From: Acanthamoeba sp. SK_2022b
Lineage: Eukaryota; Discosea; Longamoebia; Acanthamoebidae
NCBI GenBank assembly: GCA_027943245.1
Contig: JANDJZ010000507.1
Location: 1 to 32,650 of the forward strand
Reading direction: 5' to 3'
Length of the DNA: 32,650 bases
Both the position numbers and the translations under genes were made by a program. Each line of letters begins with the position of its first letter. Positions within the stretch are counted from its first letter, which is position 1. This document shows positions 19,463-29,511 of the stretch, in pieces. The notes under the pieces are model-generated. The model was not told where the DNA came from. It ran no database searches and worked only from the letters and a program-made list of their open reading frames with translations.

Positions 19463-20355
19463 ATGGATTTCGCGCATCTGCTGCAGCTGAGGGAGAGGGC
19501 TGGCCGTCGTGAGAGCACCAGATGCACGCACGGAGTGTTGCCGCACACCTTTCAACGGTACCGCAACGCTGGTGGTGAATGCTGCGTCCTGCTGATGCAT
19601 TGGTTAAACATTCGATCACCAGCCGCGTAGAGTCGCTGTCGTGCTGGGCACCACGCCTGCAACGTGTGCGTACATTGGAAGGCCACCGGGGCTGCGTCAA
19701 CACCATCAGGTGGAGTCCCAACGGCAACTTCCTCATCTCCGGCAGCGATGACACCAAGGTTCGCCTCTACATGCTAGCAGGCCTTTCCCCGCCTGTGGGC
19801 CATGCACGATCTGTTAATGCTTCGGTTGTGAACTATGTTCGTGGTGGGGCAATGCGGCGCAGTTGAAGATATGGGACATGACGCGGATGAGGAAGAGCAT
19901 GACCCTATCGCCGGGCCACTCCGCCAACGTCTTCTGGTACCTTCTGTGCTGTGGCCGCGGCTCTGCTCACCTCGTTCGATCGCTCACTCGCCCGCCTTCT
20001 GATGAAGCGCGCTGTTCCTTCCACGCACGGACGAGGAGCAAGTCGTATCCTGCGGCGCGGACGGCAACATCATCGTGACCCACGTGCCACGAGCGGCCAG
20101 CGAGCATCGGTGCGGCCATGAACTGGTGGTGATGGTCAAGTGGTTGTGTATGAGCAACGTTGCACCTAAGCCTAACACGCATGAAACATTGCAGGCCACA
20201 AGTGCGTCACTTGTTCACGTGCCACAACAACATCGTGAACAGGATCGTCGTCGACCCCAATGGCTCCAACGTTTTCTTCAGCTGCGGAGGTGCGCCCGCA
20301 CACGTCACCTTCATCACGTCTGTGGTGTCGCGTGAGGCTGAGACCGGCTCTCCGC

Positions 20356-20421
<66 letters not shown>

Positions 20422-22517
20422 CACGTGCAGACGACGGCACAGTTCGGCGATTCGATCGTCGAGCGCGACACGAGTGCAAGTGGGCGCCCTCTTGCTCGGA
20501 TCTCTCTCGCGCGCGTTCATCTCATCGCGTGATGTGCGTCTGGTCCGCAGGGGCGCGGGCGAGGAATGCGAGGACAACGTGTTCATCAACCTGACCGCTG
20601 GCGACAAATACGCCAATCACAAGTTTCGCCTCTCTTTCCTTTTCGCGCTCGAGTCCGTAGTGTCACCGCTCATTTCTCTCCTCCTCCATCATCGCAGCAC
20701 GGGACTCAATGCGCTCTCCATCGACCCAGTTACAGGGCTACACATCGCTACCGCCGGATCCGATCCGTTCATTAGGTATCGTCGTGTGTGTGTGAATGTG
20801 TTGGTTGGTTAGTTGGTTTGTTTGCTTCGTAGGCGAGAGAAAGCGCTGATCGTTGGCTTCGTGCGCGCACTATTCCTGAGCGCAGGCTCTACGACGTAAG
20901 GAATCCGACGGAGCCCGTCCGTGTGTTCCGCCCCTCCTGGCGCTCCGAAGAGCAGCGGAAGGCTCAGTACGCTGCGCTCCCCACAAATCCCCACCCGTTG
21001 TCTCGATGGCTCACGCGCCTCCTCGGCCCAGGCGGTCGGGCCGCTCGCTGTACATGTCCCATCCGCACCTGACTTCGCTCGCCTTTGATCGCACCGGCAC
21101 CGAGCTGCTTGCGAGCTATGGCGGTAATGTGAACTCTCCCCTCTCCCTTATCCCCGGCTTCACTGAACTCAACCTCCACCTGCCGTGTGCGTGTCTTGCG
21201 TTGCTTTGGCGGCCATGGGGCTCGGGCGCAGGGGACTACATCTACCTGTTGTCGTTGGCGGGCGGGACTGAGGGCGTCGCGGCTGCGGATAGGATGGAGA
21301 TGGAAGGCAGCCCCGAGACGGAACGCCAGGGCCGCTCCGTCTCGCCCGCGAGGCCGCTGTCGCCGCGCGAAGACGCAGCGGGCGGGGGTGGCGAGTGCGA
21401 CTTGCTCCTTCACCAGTCACCGACCTCTGGCGGCAAGCGAAAGCGGAGACTGAGCGACGAGACGAGGATGGACCAAGACGATGAAGATGACGAAGACGAA
21501 GACGAAGACGAAGACGACGAAGATAACGAGAATGACGGTGAAGCAGAGGATACCGGTGGAGAAGAGGAGGAAGATGACGACGACGATGATGAAGAGGGAG
21601 AAGAAGATGAAGAGGATGACGACGACGATGATTATGACGATCCGTGGGAGCTTGAGGACGAGGCGGCGAGCGAATTGGAAGAAGACCCCCGCATACGTAC
21701 GCCTTCCCCGGACCCAGGGGCAGCCATGCCAGCTGTCCTCTCATGATCCCGCGCCGTGTCCCGCGCCTTTCCATCGCATCAGGCAACCCCGATGTGAGCA
21801 TCGACTACGAGCGGCAATGGAAGGGCCACCTCAACGTGCGCACCATCAAGGAGGTCAACTACTTCGGGCCCAATGACCAGTACATCATCTCTGGTACCCC
21901 CCAATCAATGGCTGTATCATTGCTGCACGCGTGCGTTTGTGCGTTTGCTGACGCTATGGTTTGGCCGCCTTGTCTCGACAGGGAGCGACGACGGCCACAT
22001 TTTCATTTGGGAGAAACTGACAGGGAAGCTGGTACAGCTGCTCAAGGGCGACGCGGTGATCGTGAACTGCGTGCAAGGCATGCCCCTCCCTGCTTTCCCC
22101 TCCCTCCTCCCGACCACTGCCGCTTCTTGATCGTGTTGGTCACTGGACTCAACTGAGGAGGAATCTGTCGCCCAAGCAGGCCACCCGCTCGGCTACCCCA
22201 CGCTGGCCGCGTCGGGGCTTGGCCACGACATCAAAGTGTTCATGCCCGTAGCTAAATCCGCCTGCTGCCTCGATCACGCCCAGCAGGTCATGGACAAGAA
22301 CACGCACACCGTACGTTCTCCTCTCCCCCCCTGTGTGTGTCCCTCTCTAGCTTGCGTGGCCACGCGACGACTAACGGCGCATGCGTGCCTGCAGCTGGAA
22401 CACGGGCGAGGGCTCACCCAGTCGGCTCTCACGGAGGAGATGATGCAGCGACTAGTCGCCATCATGCGAGAGGAGGACCCAGAGACCGAGGCCAGCCAGA
22501 ACTGCGTGCTCTCTTGA
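19463..22517 (+). CDS. DCAF6: DCAF6 (NRIP/IQWD1)-like WD40 protein, CUL4-DDB1 receptor candidate
   Basis: Fifteen exons: 19463-19571, 19631-19758, 19863-19936, 20008-20109, 20195-20289, 20431-20479, 20551-20622, 20698-20775, 20886-20966, 21032-21123, 21232-21696, 21783-21893, 21982-22077, 22180-22310, 22395-22517; 601 residues. The first propeller half has RTLEGHRGCVNTIRW...LISGSDDTK, GHSANVF, EEQVVSCGADGNI, SCGDDGTVRRFD and HIATAGSDPFIRLYDVR, then LTSLAFDRTGTELLASYGGDYIYLL. A long Ser/acidic insert follows (21250-21696), with almost pure Asp/Glu at 21475-21650. The last blades read WKGHLNVRTIKEVNYFG...YIISGSDDGHIFIWEKLTG and HPLGYPTLAASGLGHDIKVF. This split order matches animal DCAF6, including GHxNxRTIKExNF and the C-terminal helix. 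I see no IQ motif in the insert. The intron at 22078-22179 needs a GC donor. It probably recruits substrates to CUL4-DDB1. Confidence 0.82.
20359..20420 (+). repeat. (TG)31 microsatellite inside an intron of the DCAF6-like gene
   Basis: Thirty-one uninterrupted TG units lie in the intron 20290-20430, ending 10 bp before the splice acceptor. Confidence 0.95.
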
Positions 22518-22598
22518 CCCAGCGAGAGTAAAAGAAGTGTAAATTCCAAACATTCCCCAGAATTGTGGTGGCCCAAAGCTGGCTTGCACAAGGAGACG

Positions 22599-23314
22599 AT
22601 GCAGCACAAGAGGCATCCTATAGTCTTGCTGACCGGCGCGCCAGGAGTGGGCAAGACCACGGCGATCGAGAGGTTCGTCGAGCTGCTGCGGCAACGATGC
22701 CCGGCGCCAGGCCAGTTGGAGGTGCGCGGCTTCGTGACGCGGGAGGTGAGGGGCGGGCCAGGGGGCGCTGGGCCGCGAGGGCTTCGAGGCCGTGTTGTGC
22801 AGCAGCGGACGTGCCGTGCTGCTGGCCCACGAATCCAAGGTGTCTGAGCACAAGGGGCGGCTGCCGAGGGTGTCCAAGTATGTGGTGGACGTGCCCACGT
22901 TTGAGTCGGCGGTGCTGCCCGAGCTACGGCTGCCTTCAGCGGAGGTGACACCTCCCGTCAACTTCGCAGGCGAGTGCCATCCTCGCTGAGTTGTGTGACG
23001 CTGCATTTGGGCAGGGCGCGTGCACGGTCTACGTGATAGACGAGATAGGGAAGATGGAGTGCTTCTCCTCCGCCTTCAAGAAGAGGGTCGGCGAGCTGCT
23101 GTCCTACCACGCAACTGCAGACAACCCAAGCGGGGGACAGCCATCAGGGCACGGTGTATATATCGTGGGCACGATCGTGCTCAGGAGCCAGGATCGGTTC
23201 ATCGCCAGCGTCAAGGCGCGCAGCGATGTCCAACTGCTGGAAGTCACCCACCAGAACAGGGACGCCGCTGCGCAGCATATGCTGGACCTCCTCGGCCTGA
23301 GCACGACCGTATGA
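22599..23314 (+). CDS. NTPCR: NTPCR/THEP1-like nucleoside-triphosphatase, with two frame interruptions
   Basis: The best reading uses 22599-22745, 22762-22944 and 22970-23314, about 224 residues. Walker A is GAPGVGKT (residues 13-20) and Walker B is YVIDEIGKME, the family signature. The order GF.T.EVR, GREGFEAV, SKYVVDVPTFE, VIDEIGKME, then GTI and the final VTHQNRD matches THEP1/NTPCR, which hydrolyses several NTPs. The frame must shift by one base twice. Both shifts can be written as tiny GT-AG introns (22746-22761, 16 nt; 22945-22969, 25 nt), far shorter than any other intron here. Alternatively each is a one-base sequence error; the first lies beside a G5 run, and the skipped bases would encode the conserved VR of EVR. 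I therefore favour an error or true frameshift at the first site. The gene follows the DCAF6-like gene by only 81 bp. Confidence 0.75.
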
Positions 23315-23470
23315 AGCCAATGCCAGTAACAAGGCACCTGGCGGTAGCTCGTCTCCCACCACAGCCCGAGATCCGAGCCAATCGTGAGGAGGATTGCCGG
23401 AAAAAACAAGGAATTGGGCAACACTTTTGCAGAGGTGGCTGGAAAGTTGGGCGAAGCATCGAAAAACTGG

Positions 23471-24862
23471 ATGGACGCATGCATGGACCCAAACGACGCA
23501 GGTCCGATGTCTGATGCATCAGACGACGCTATGTTTGCTGATGACAAAGTGATTATCCCCCCTCTTGGAGATGGCCCCCTTGGGCCGGCTCTGCCCCCTC
23601 ACGCCGACAGCCAACGGGGGGCGCATCAACAAAACAATAATGGAAGCAATCGGCTTATTGGGGCCCACCTGTCCCTCTTCAAGCCCTCGTTTGCCCAATC
23701 GATCGTGAATCGCCTTTGTGGTGTGGCCAACACAAAGGGCTTCCTCCTGATGACAGTCCTTTTCCTACTTCGCTATCGAGCCTTCTCCAACATCACCAAG
23801 AAAGTAGCCCTCCTTGGCAGCGCCATCGTGGCCCTAGTGGTACGCATTCTTCTTGTTAATTGCCTCGTCATTACTCCGCCCCCAAGCTTCATCTCAAGGT
23901 GGCACCCCACGCATGCATAGGCCAATTTCAATCTGGACCTGGACAGCAACACAAGAAGGAAAGGTCTAACGGTTGGGATCTCTCGCATGTTCACACTGGG
24001 TACGCATCTTATGTTGCAGAGACCCCCCCCAAACCCCACCCTTACGCCTTGTCCTACACCAGGGCTGTGCTTCCTCATCCTCAAGCGCTATCGCTGGAGC
24101 CGAGCCCCGTTCTACTGCGGCCTTGTCGCGCGAGTGGTGCCCCTGTCGATGTACTACTTCTTCCGTGGCGTCTACGAGATCAGCCACAAGCTCCTGTGTC
24201 GCTTCGAGAACCAAGAGCTCCTGCCCTCGTCTGCGGCAGCGTCGCTCGGTACTCCCCATCTGTCCTTGCGTGCCGTAGGATGTAGCATTCCCTTTGCCTC
24301 GCATCGCCTCACCGCTCAACGCGCTTGTTGGTCTGCTCAGTGGTCCCCGATGCGTCGCTGCAGTGCTGCATCTGTCTCGACGTCAACTGCGACTATCGGA
24401 CGAGCTGCAACCACTACTTCCACCGCACGTGCCTCGAACAGTGGGCCGAGATCAAGCTCCATTGTCCGCTATGCACTCAGCGCATTCAGACCAACCACCT
24501 GTGGACGCGCAGCCTCCACCAGTACTTCGTGCTCAACTACAACGAGTGGAGACAAATGCACCACTTCTTATGCGGTGACTGGTACCGGCTGTCATCTCCT
24601 TTGGAACGACGTTGCTCGTATGCGCTGACAGAGGGCCCAACCTGGGGTTCAGGTGGACCGAGTCGGTGTTCTCTCGGCGTAACGGGACATGAACCGGCGA
24701 GCACAGCCCCGCAGTCACAACACCTCCACCCACCTCGTCGACTGCAGCAACGTAACTTCAAACGTTGGATATCACTCACGTGGTGTCCAACGCTCAGGCG
24801 TGAAAGAGCTTCGTGCCGTTCGTCCGGTTTTCATCGCCCCCCCCCCCAAACCCTGTACTTAG
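23471..24862 (+). CDS. Membrane-anchored RING-H2 E3 ubiquitin ligase candidate
   Basis: Exons 23471-23839, 23921-23999, 24063-24248, 24341-24574 and 24798-24862; about 310 residues. An acidic N-terminus leads to hydrophobic helices (TKGFLLMTVLFLL; VALLGSAIVALV; LGLCFLILKRY; CGLVARVVPLSMYYFF), then a RING-H2 finger: CCIC, later CNHYFHRTCLEQW and CPLC, with the Trp needed for E2 contact. The arrangement (several membrane helices, then a cytosolic RING) resembles ER or endosomal RING ligases. The start is uncertain: the frame is open upstream to 23384 without an ATG, so a 5' exon is likely. The last intron (24575-24797) is a judgement call; without it the frame runs on to 25047 through low-complexity sequence. 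Confidence 0.65.
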
Positions 24863-25054
24863 AGAGAGAACCGCGCGACGCCTTTGTACATACATCGTCT
24901 CCGGCCGTGGGCCGCAACATTCTCCCTCTCTTTCTTCAACCCCCCCCCCCAACAATCTCCACCCGTGCGGAGAGCTGTGTATGCGGTGCCGTGTGTGTGA
25001 CAAAAATGGTGCGGGGTGCCTCCGTGGCCCGCACAAGGCAACGCTGACGAGGCA
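24863..25054. other. 3' region of the membrane RING gene
   Basis: C-rich runs (C10 near 24941-24950) and TTGTACATACATC near 24885, which looks like a 3' UTR. I see no gene here beyond the optional read-through of the preceding frame to 25047. Confidence 0.35.
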
Positions 25055-25331
25055 TTCTAGAAGGCTTTGCAAACAAACGACAAAGTTCAGAAAACGACCA
25101 GAAAAACGTGGCCTTCGGCGTTAGTGGCTCGTGGTGATGTATGCTGATGGCCATCCAGGCGAACGTTCCGCGAGTTGCGCGTCAGGCTCACGTGACGTTC
25201 CCCAGAGTGGGAAATTGGCAGAAATTAGCGGTGCACGCGTGGTGATTTCCTGGCTTGTTTCACGTCTGCAGAAAAAGTCTGAAGCAAGGAATTGGCAGTT
25301 CTAGCGACGGAACGCTTCTGGCCTATAAAAA
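25055..25331 (+). promoter_or_regulatory. Promoter with heat-shock-like elements and TATA box
   Basis: A strong TATA box, TATAAAAA at 25324-25331, lies 97 bp before the ATG of the double-RING gene. Upstream are inverted GAA/TTC pairs of the heat shock element type: TTCTAGAA at 25055-25062 and GAACGTTC at 25161-25168. Further loose TTC and GAA units occur at 25298-25320. Factor binding is inferred from pattern only. Confidence 0.5.
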
Positions 25332-25427
25332 GGCTTGGCGCGTGGAGCTAACCATTCTGCTCATCCACCGAACAGCGATCAAAGCCTAAGAGAGAGAGAG
25401 AGAAAGAAAGAAATAACACACATAAAA

Positions 25428-26678
25428 ATGGCAACCAACACACCAACCAACTCGGGGGACGCGCCCACCGGGCCGGCCCCGCAGCCCACCCGCATCCCTT
25501 CCATCCTTCTCACCTTTGCGCTGCCGATGACAATCTCCATTCCCGCCAACGTCGTGCCCCTCACTGCCCAGCCACCAACTCAGGCCACCCAATCGCAGGC
25601 TGCGTCGCCTACGACCACTCCAGCGGATGCAGCGCCTGAGCAAAACGGCGACCAGACCTCTGCCTCCTCGCCCTCGAGCAGCTCTACCGACAATTCGACT
25701 TCCACCTCGACATCATCCACGCCGCAGCTCCATTTCACGTTCTACGTTCAGATGCCCTTCCCTGTGGCCGGAGGGGCGGTGCCCCTGATGGGAGGCATGC
25801 GCTCGCCGCTCGGTGGCGGCGGCGGCTTCAGCCTCAACGACTTCCTCAACTACACGTTCCAGCTCCAGCAACGGCAGCGAGCTGGCCCGCCCCCGGCGTC
25901 CAAGAGCGCGGTCGAGCGACTTGAAGAGGTGAAGGTCACTGAGGCCCACATCAAGGCTCAGGCCCTCTGCTCCGTGTGCCAGGAGGGCTTTGGCCAGGGC
26001 GACTCGGCGCTCGGCCTGCCGTGCGACCACCTCTACCACCGCGACTGCATCACCCCGTGGCTCAAGGAGCACAACACCTGCCCCATGTGTCGCTACGAGC
26101 TGCCCACGGACGATGCCGAGTACGAGCGAGGCCGCGTCCAACGCATGCAGAAGCGGGACGAGGCCAAGCGCCAGCGCGAGCGCAAGTGCGAGCTGGGCCG
26201 CATGCGCAACGAGGACTGCGTGTTGCTTCACCACCACAGCGGAAGCCACGAACACGTCGACTGTGGTGAGGACGAGGAGGCGCTCTTTGCCACGCTCGAG
26301 TGCGGTCACACGTTCCACGCCGAGTGCCTCGATGGTTGGCGCAACGTGGCCGGCCCCGACCGCTGCCCGTCGTGTCGTAAGCACGTGACCTTCCCCGAAC
26401 CTCTCGCCAGCGAGCCCGTCAACGTGCACAAGAAGCGAAGAGTAGACGCAAGCGACGATAAGGCCCTGGCAGACGACTGCGGCATCGCCATGGACGTAGA
26501 ACCGTCCGGGCAGCCGGCGATCCCATCGGTGACGGTCGTGGGGATCAAGGACGAGGTGGAGCTGTCCCTGTCCCCCGCCAGCGTCTCTGTCCTTGCGACG
26601 CCACAGCCCACGGAGCCTCACTCCCATTCCGACATTCCGGTGGACGAGGCCGCTTCCCCGCAAGAGGGCAGTTGGTGA
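25428..26678 (+). CDS. Intronless double RING-finger protein, E3 ubiquitin ligase candidate (RNF126-like first RING)
   Basis: One uninterrupted frame of 416 residues, the only long intronless gene in the window. The N-terminal third is Ser/Thr/Pro/Gln-rich and disordered, then a Gly/Phe-rich segment. The first RING-H2 (residues 181-221) is complete: CSVC, GLPCDHLYHRDC, PWLKEHNTCPMC. It closely resembles the RING of RNF126/RNF115 and plant CIP8-type ligases. A basic helix follows, then a second, less regular RING-H2 (about 270-316) with LECGHTFHAECLDGW and CPSC; its first ligands, around HEHVDC, are less clear. A KKRRVD nuclear-localisation-like motif lies near residue 335. RNF126-type ligases act in cytosolic protein quality control. 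The stress-type promoter and lack of introns would fit such a role; this is inference. The N-terminal zinc finger of RNF126 is absent. Confidence 0.85.
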   Translation: MATNTPTNSGDAPTGPAPQPTRIPSILLTFALPMTISIPANVVPLTAQPPTQATQSQAASPTTTPADAAPEQNGDQTSASSPSSSSTDNSTSTSTSSTPQLHFTFYVQMPFPVAGGAVPLMGGMRSPLGGGGGFSLNDFLNYTFQLQQRQRAGPPPASKSAVERLEEVKVTEAHIKAQALCSVCQEGFGQGDSALGLPCDHLYHRDCITPWLKEHNTCPMCRYELPTDDAEYERGRVQRMQKRDEAKRQRERKCELGRMRNEDCVLLHHHSGSHEHVDCGEDEEALFATLECGHTFHAECLDGWRNVAGPDRCPSCRKHVTFPEPLASEPVNVHKKRRVDASDDKALADDCGIAMDVEPSGQPAIPSVTVVGIKDEVELSLSPASVSVLATPQPTEPHSHSDIPVDEAASPQEGSW

Positions 26679-26825
26679 TGTAGAAGATCATGAATGCCTG
26701 TGGTAGATAGTCTACCTCACACACAGCCTGTACAGTCGCGCTTGCAAGAGAAAAGAAAGATTTGTCTTACTACTACTTGACCCTAGTTGTGTTACTACCC
26801 TCGCCTTGTTCAAGGGTGTGTGCGT

Positions 26826-27839
26826 TTATGGGAGGTCGGCAAGGAAGGCCACCACTCGGTCGGCGAAGCGCTCGCCGGCGCCCGGGGGCAGTGAGAGGTT
26901 GTGGTTCGCTTCGTCGTCGGCACTGACTACCGCCCCCGGCAGGTGGGAGAACACGGCGAGCAGCTTCTCCCTGTCCACGCCCGTCGGCACGTATTCGTCC
27001 CGTAGTGACAGATACACGAGCGAGGGCAGGCTCATATGGCCGAGCCTCGCCTGGGCCTCCTCCGCCGTGAAGTCGGACGAGAACAGGTCGTCATCGCCCA
27101 GCCGCGCAGCGAACGAGTGGTATCGGTAGGCCGTGATCGGAGCCGAGTCCGCCTCGCGTGGCATGAGCTCGTTCCCCCTGCCGTGTGTGATCATTTCCGT
27201 GGCCAGTGCCAGCAGCCTCTCCGTCTGAGGAAGCGATGCGGCGTACTCCCTTTAAAGCAAAGGAGGTCACAACCGATCAACACTCTGGAGCGCGGGCCCG
27301 CTTGCCTACCTGTCGCTGACGGGGGCCTGCAGGATAGTGGCATGGACTCTGCCGCGGTGGGCGCCCTCCCTCATATAGGTCACGATGTCCTGGCATCCAG
27401 TGCTGGACGTGCAGTAAGCACACAGGAGGCAGGGATGACCGCAGCAAGCGCCTCGTCGTACCTGTGCCCCAGCAACACGACCTTGCTCGTCCCCTCAACT
27501 GATGTCTGGATGCATGTTAGGCACAACTCTGGTGGCTTGCAGGTCCTCGAGGGGGGGGGGTACCATATGCTGTATTAGCGAGTCGAGCTCTTCGACGTCT
27601 TGGCGCAGGCTTGAGTGGCCGTAGCCAGCGTAGGAGGAAGATAGCAGGACTTGCACGAGTGACCAGCCAGACGAGGCCAGCCGTGCCTGCAGGTGAGTAA
27701 GGTAGGGCGTGGCCAGAAAGCCGTCTGTCAATCCACCAATGAACACCACAACCTTTTTATCTTCACCCACAGGCCCGCCCTCACTCATAAACGCTGCCAG
27801 CCTTCGCTCAACATGGTAGATGAACAACTTGCCCTCCAT
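26826..27839 (-). CDS. Alpha/beta-hydrolase, DUF1749 (UPF0613) type
   Basis: Exons (complement): 27564-27839, 27462-27493, 27310-27402, 26826-27249; 274 residues. The N-terminal core strand reads VVVFIGGLTDGF, followed by WSLVQVLLSSSYAGYG, a hallmark of DUF1749 proteins. The nucleophile elbow GHSTG is assembled across an intron (Ser103) and is followed by CQDIVTYM and ILQAPVSDRE. The triad is completed by Asp218 (SLRDEYVP) and His250 (ANHNL). Fungal relatives have been linked to siderophore ester hydrolysis; the substrate here is unknown. No signal peptide is seen. Intron 1 opens GTAC followed by a long C run. The start at 27839 was chosen because an upstream ATG (27908) would nearly overlap the divergent methyltransferase start. 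The 3' end converges on the double-RING gene with 147 bp between stops. Confidence 0.85.
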
Positions 27840-27913
27840 CTGTGCTGGTTCTCTAGGGAAACGAGGAGTTTCTTTTTTGCCTCCGTTTCCAGTCCGCCCA
27901 CAGCACAACAGAG
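27840..27913. promoter_or_regulatory. Very short divergent intergenic region
   Basis: Only 74 bp separate the chosen start codons of the hydrolase (minus) and the methyltransferase (plus). Both promoters must overlap each other or the coding regions. No TATA box is visible. Confidence 0.4.
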
Positions 27914-29237
27914 ATGGAGAAGACGAAGGATCGCACCCCCGAAGACAACACAGCCTACGCCACCAAGCAATACTGGGACCAGCGATACGAACAGTGCGCT
28001 ACCATTTCATTACATTAATCGCGGAGCTCAATCGCGATTTCAATTTTGTAATTTTAATTAAAGCCTTTAATCATCATAAATAGCTGCAGAAACGAAGGAA
28101 TCGCAACACCGGTGGAATTATTAAATTATATGTAAAATTAAAGTAATTATTTCTTCCCACAGGGAGCCAAGCGACTTGTACGACTGGTTCAAGGGATGGG
28201 AGGATCTGAAGCCGGTGCTGGTCGACCAAGTGCAGCCCACGCAGCGCATCCTCATGCTGGGGTGCGGCAACTCCAGTTACTACGCCCTCCCTGCCCCTCG
28301 CGTGATGGCCCATTGCCCCCATTCTCCTCGCCGCAACGCATTCAATTGACCAAGCGCTTCACTCTCCACCCACCAGAGCTGAGCGAGGACATGTACAATG
28401 ACGGCTACAAGGTGCGCGATGGTGCGATCCAAGTGTGTGATGTGCAGGAGCTGATGTCATTGTAAATTGGGAATGAGCAGAACATCGTCAACAACGACTT
28501 CTCGGAGATTGTGATCGAGAACATGAAGCAGAAGTACAAGGAAACGGCTCCCAACATGGAATGGCTCGTGATGGACGTCATGGACATGAAGGAGCTCCCC
28601 GATGCCTCATTCGATGTGGCCATCGACAAAGGTGTGTAGCTCCCACCCCCTTGGGCGAGGTCTCTCTCCCTCCCCTTCTATTGTTATACTGTTGAACATC
28701 GCCTCACGCTTTGTGCACACGTTACGTAAGGCACCATGGACGCCATCATGGTACGTGGCCGCCTCCTTGCCGTTCATTTTCCTTGTCATCATTACCTGAT
28801 CATCTCGTGGCGCGACAGTGTGAGAAGGGAGACTCGTGGGAGCTCGATCCCAAGATCGCCGAGCGATGTCACCTGATGTGCGCCGAGGTCGCCAGGTATT
28901 CGGTGAGGCCAAGCCGCTGCTCCAGTTCACAACGCCTCACCACCATCCCCGTCCCACAGAGTGTTGAAGCCGGGAGGCAAGTATATTCAGATCACGTTCG
29001 GCCAGCCCCACTTCCGCAAGCGAGTGTTGGTCAAGCCCGAGTACAACTGGGAGCTCCAGACACGCACTGTCGGTACGCTCCCGGGCTCGTGATCAATAAC
29101 TACCGTGCGGCCTGGCCTCACTCACTGTCGGCTCCGTGCTGTGGTGTTCGCTTTCGGCGAATGCAGGCGAGTTCTTCCATTACTTTATCTACATCATGAC
29201 CAAGTCCGTGGGCGAGCCCGCAGCCAATCCGTCGTAA
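27914..29237 (+). CDS. EEF1AKMT4: Class I SAM methyltransferase, EEF1AKMT4/METTL13-like
   Basis: Exons 27914-27993, 28163-28275, 28377-28411, 28481-28631, 28731-28750, 28819-28895, 28960-29072 and 29167-29237; 219 residues. The N-terminus YWDQRYEQ...YDWFKGWEDL leads to motif I, ILMLGCGNS, which binds S-adenosylmethionine. NDFSEIVIENM is the acidic strand-2 region, MEWLVMDVMDM and ASFDVAIDKGTMDAI match the family's D-x-x-x and FDVVxDKGTLDA motifs, and EVARVLKPGGKYIQITFGQPHFRKR is the C-terminal core. This order is typical of the eEF1A lysine methyltransferases EEF1AKMT4 and METTL13, so translation factor methylation in the cytosol is the likely role. Exon 5 is a 20-nt microexon coding for GTMDAIM. 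The residue between GCGNS and LSEDMY depends on the exact donor at 28276. Confidence 0.82.
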
Positions 29238-29511
29238 GCGTTGAGGCGTGTTGCACTCTCTTTGCTCCTGCCTCGCTAACTCAGCGATTGGGCACCCATT
29301 CGTCGGTTTGCTCCTATTGGCACCTGTCCGACGGAAGGTTTCGTGCACTAAGAAAGTCAAGTCCTGTTGCGCTCTTCTGCTCTGCCCGCCCCCTCCTCGC
29401 CTTCCATCATCAGCGTTTTTAAAGGTTAGGCACTCTCCTTGCCGAGAGGGCTTAAATCGAACGAGAGTAGTAATCGTTCCTCATTGAAAATCATCTCTGC
29501 AGAGAGACAAG
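29238..29511. other. Intergenic region before the sterol oxidase
   Basis: No gene is seen. It should hold the methyltransferase 3' UTR and the promoter of the next gene. CTCTGCAG just before ATG 29512 could be a 5' UTR splice acceptor. Confidence 0.35.

Noticed and set aside
25713..26663. Long minus-strand open frame opposite the double-RING gene
   Set aside because: It is an antisense shadow of a GC-rich coding region. The plus strand has complete RING motifs.
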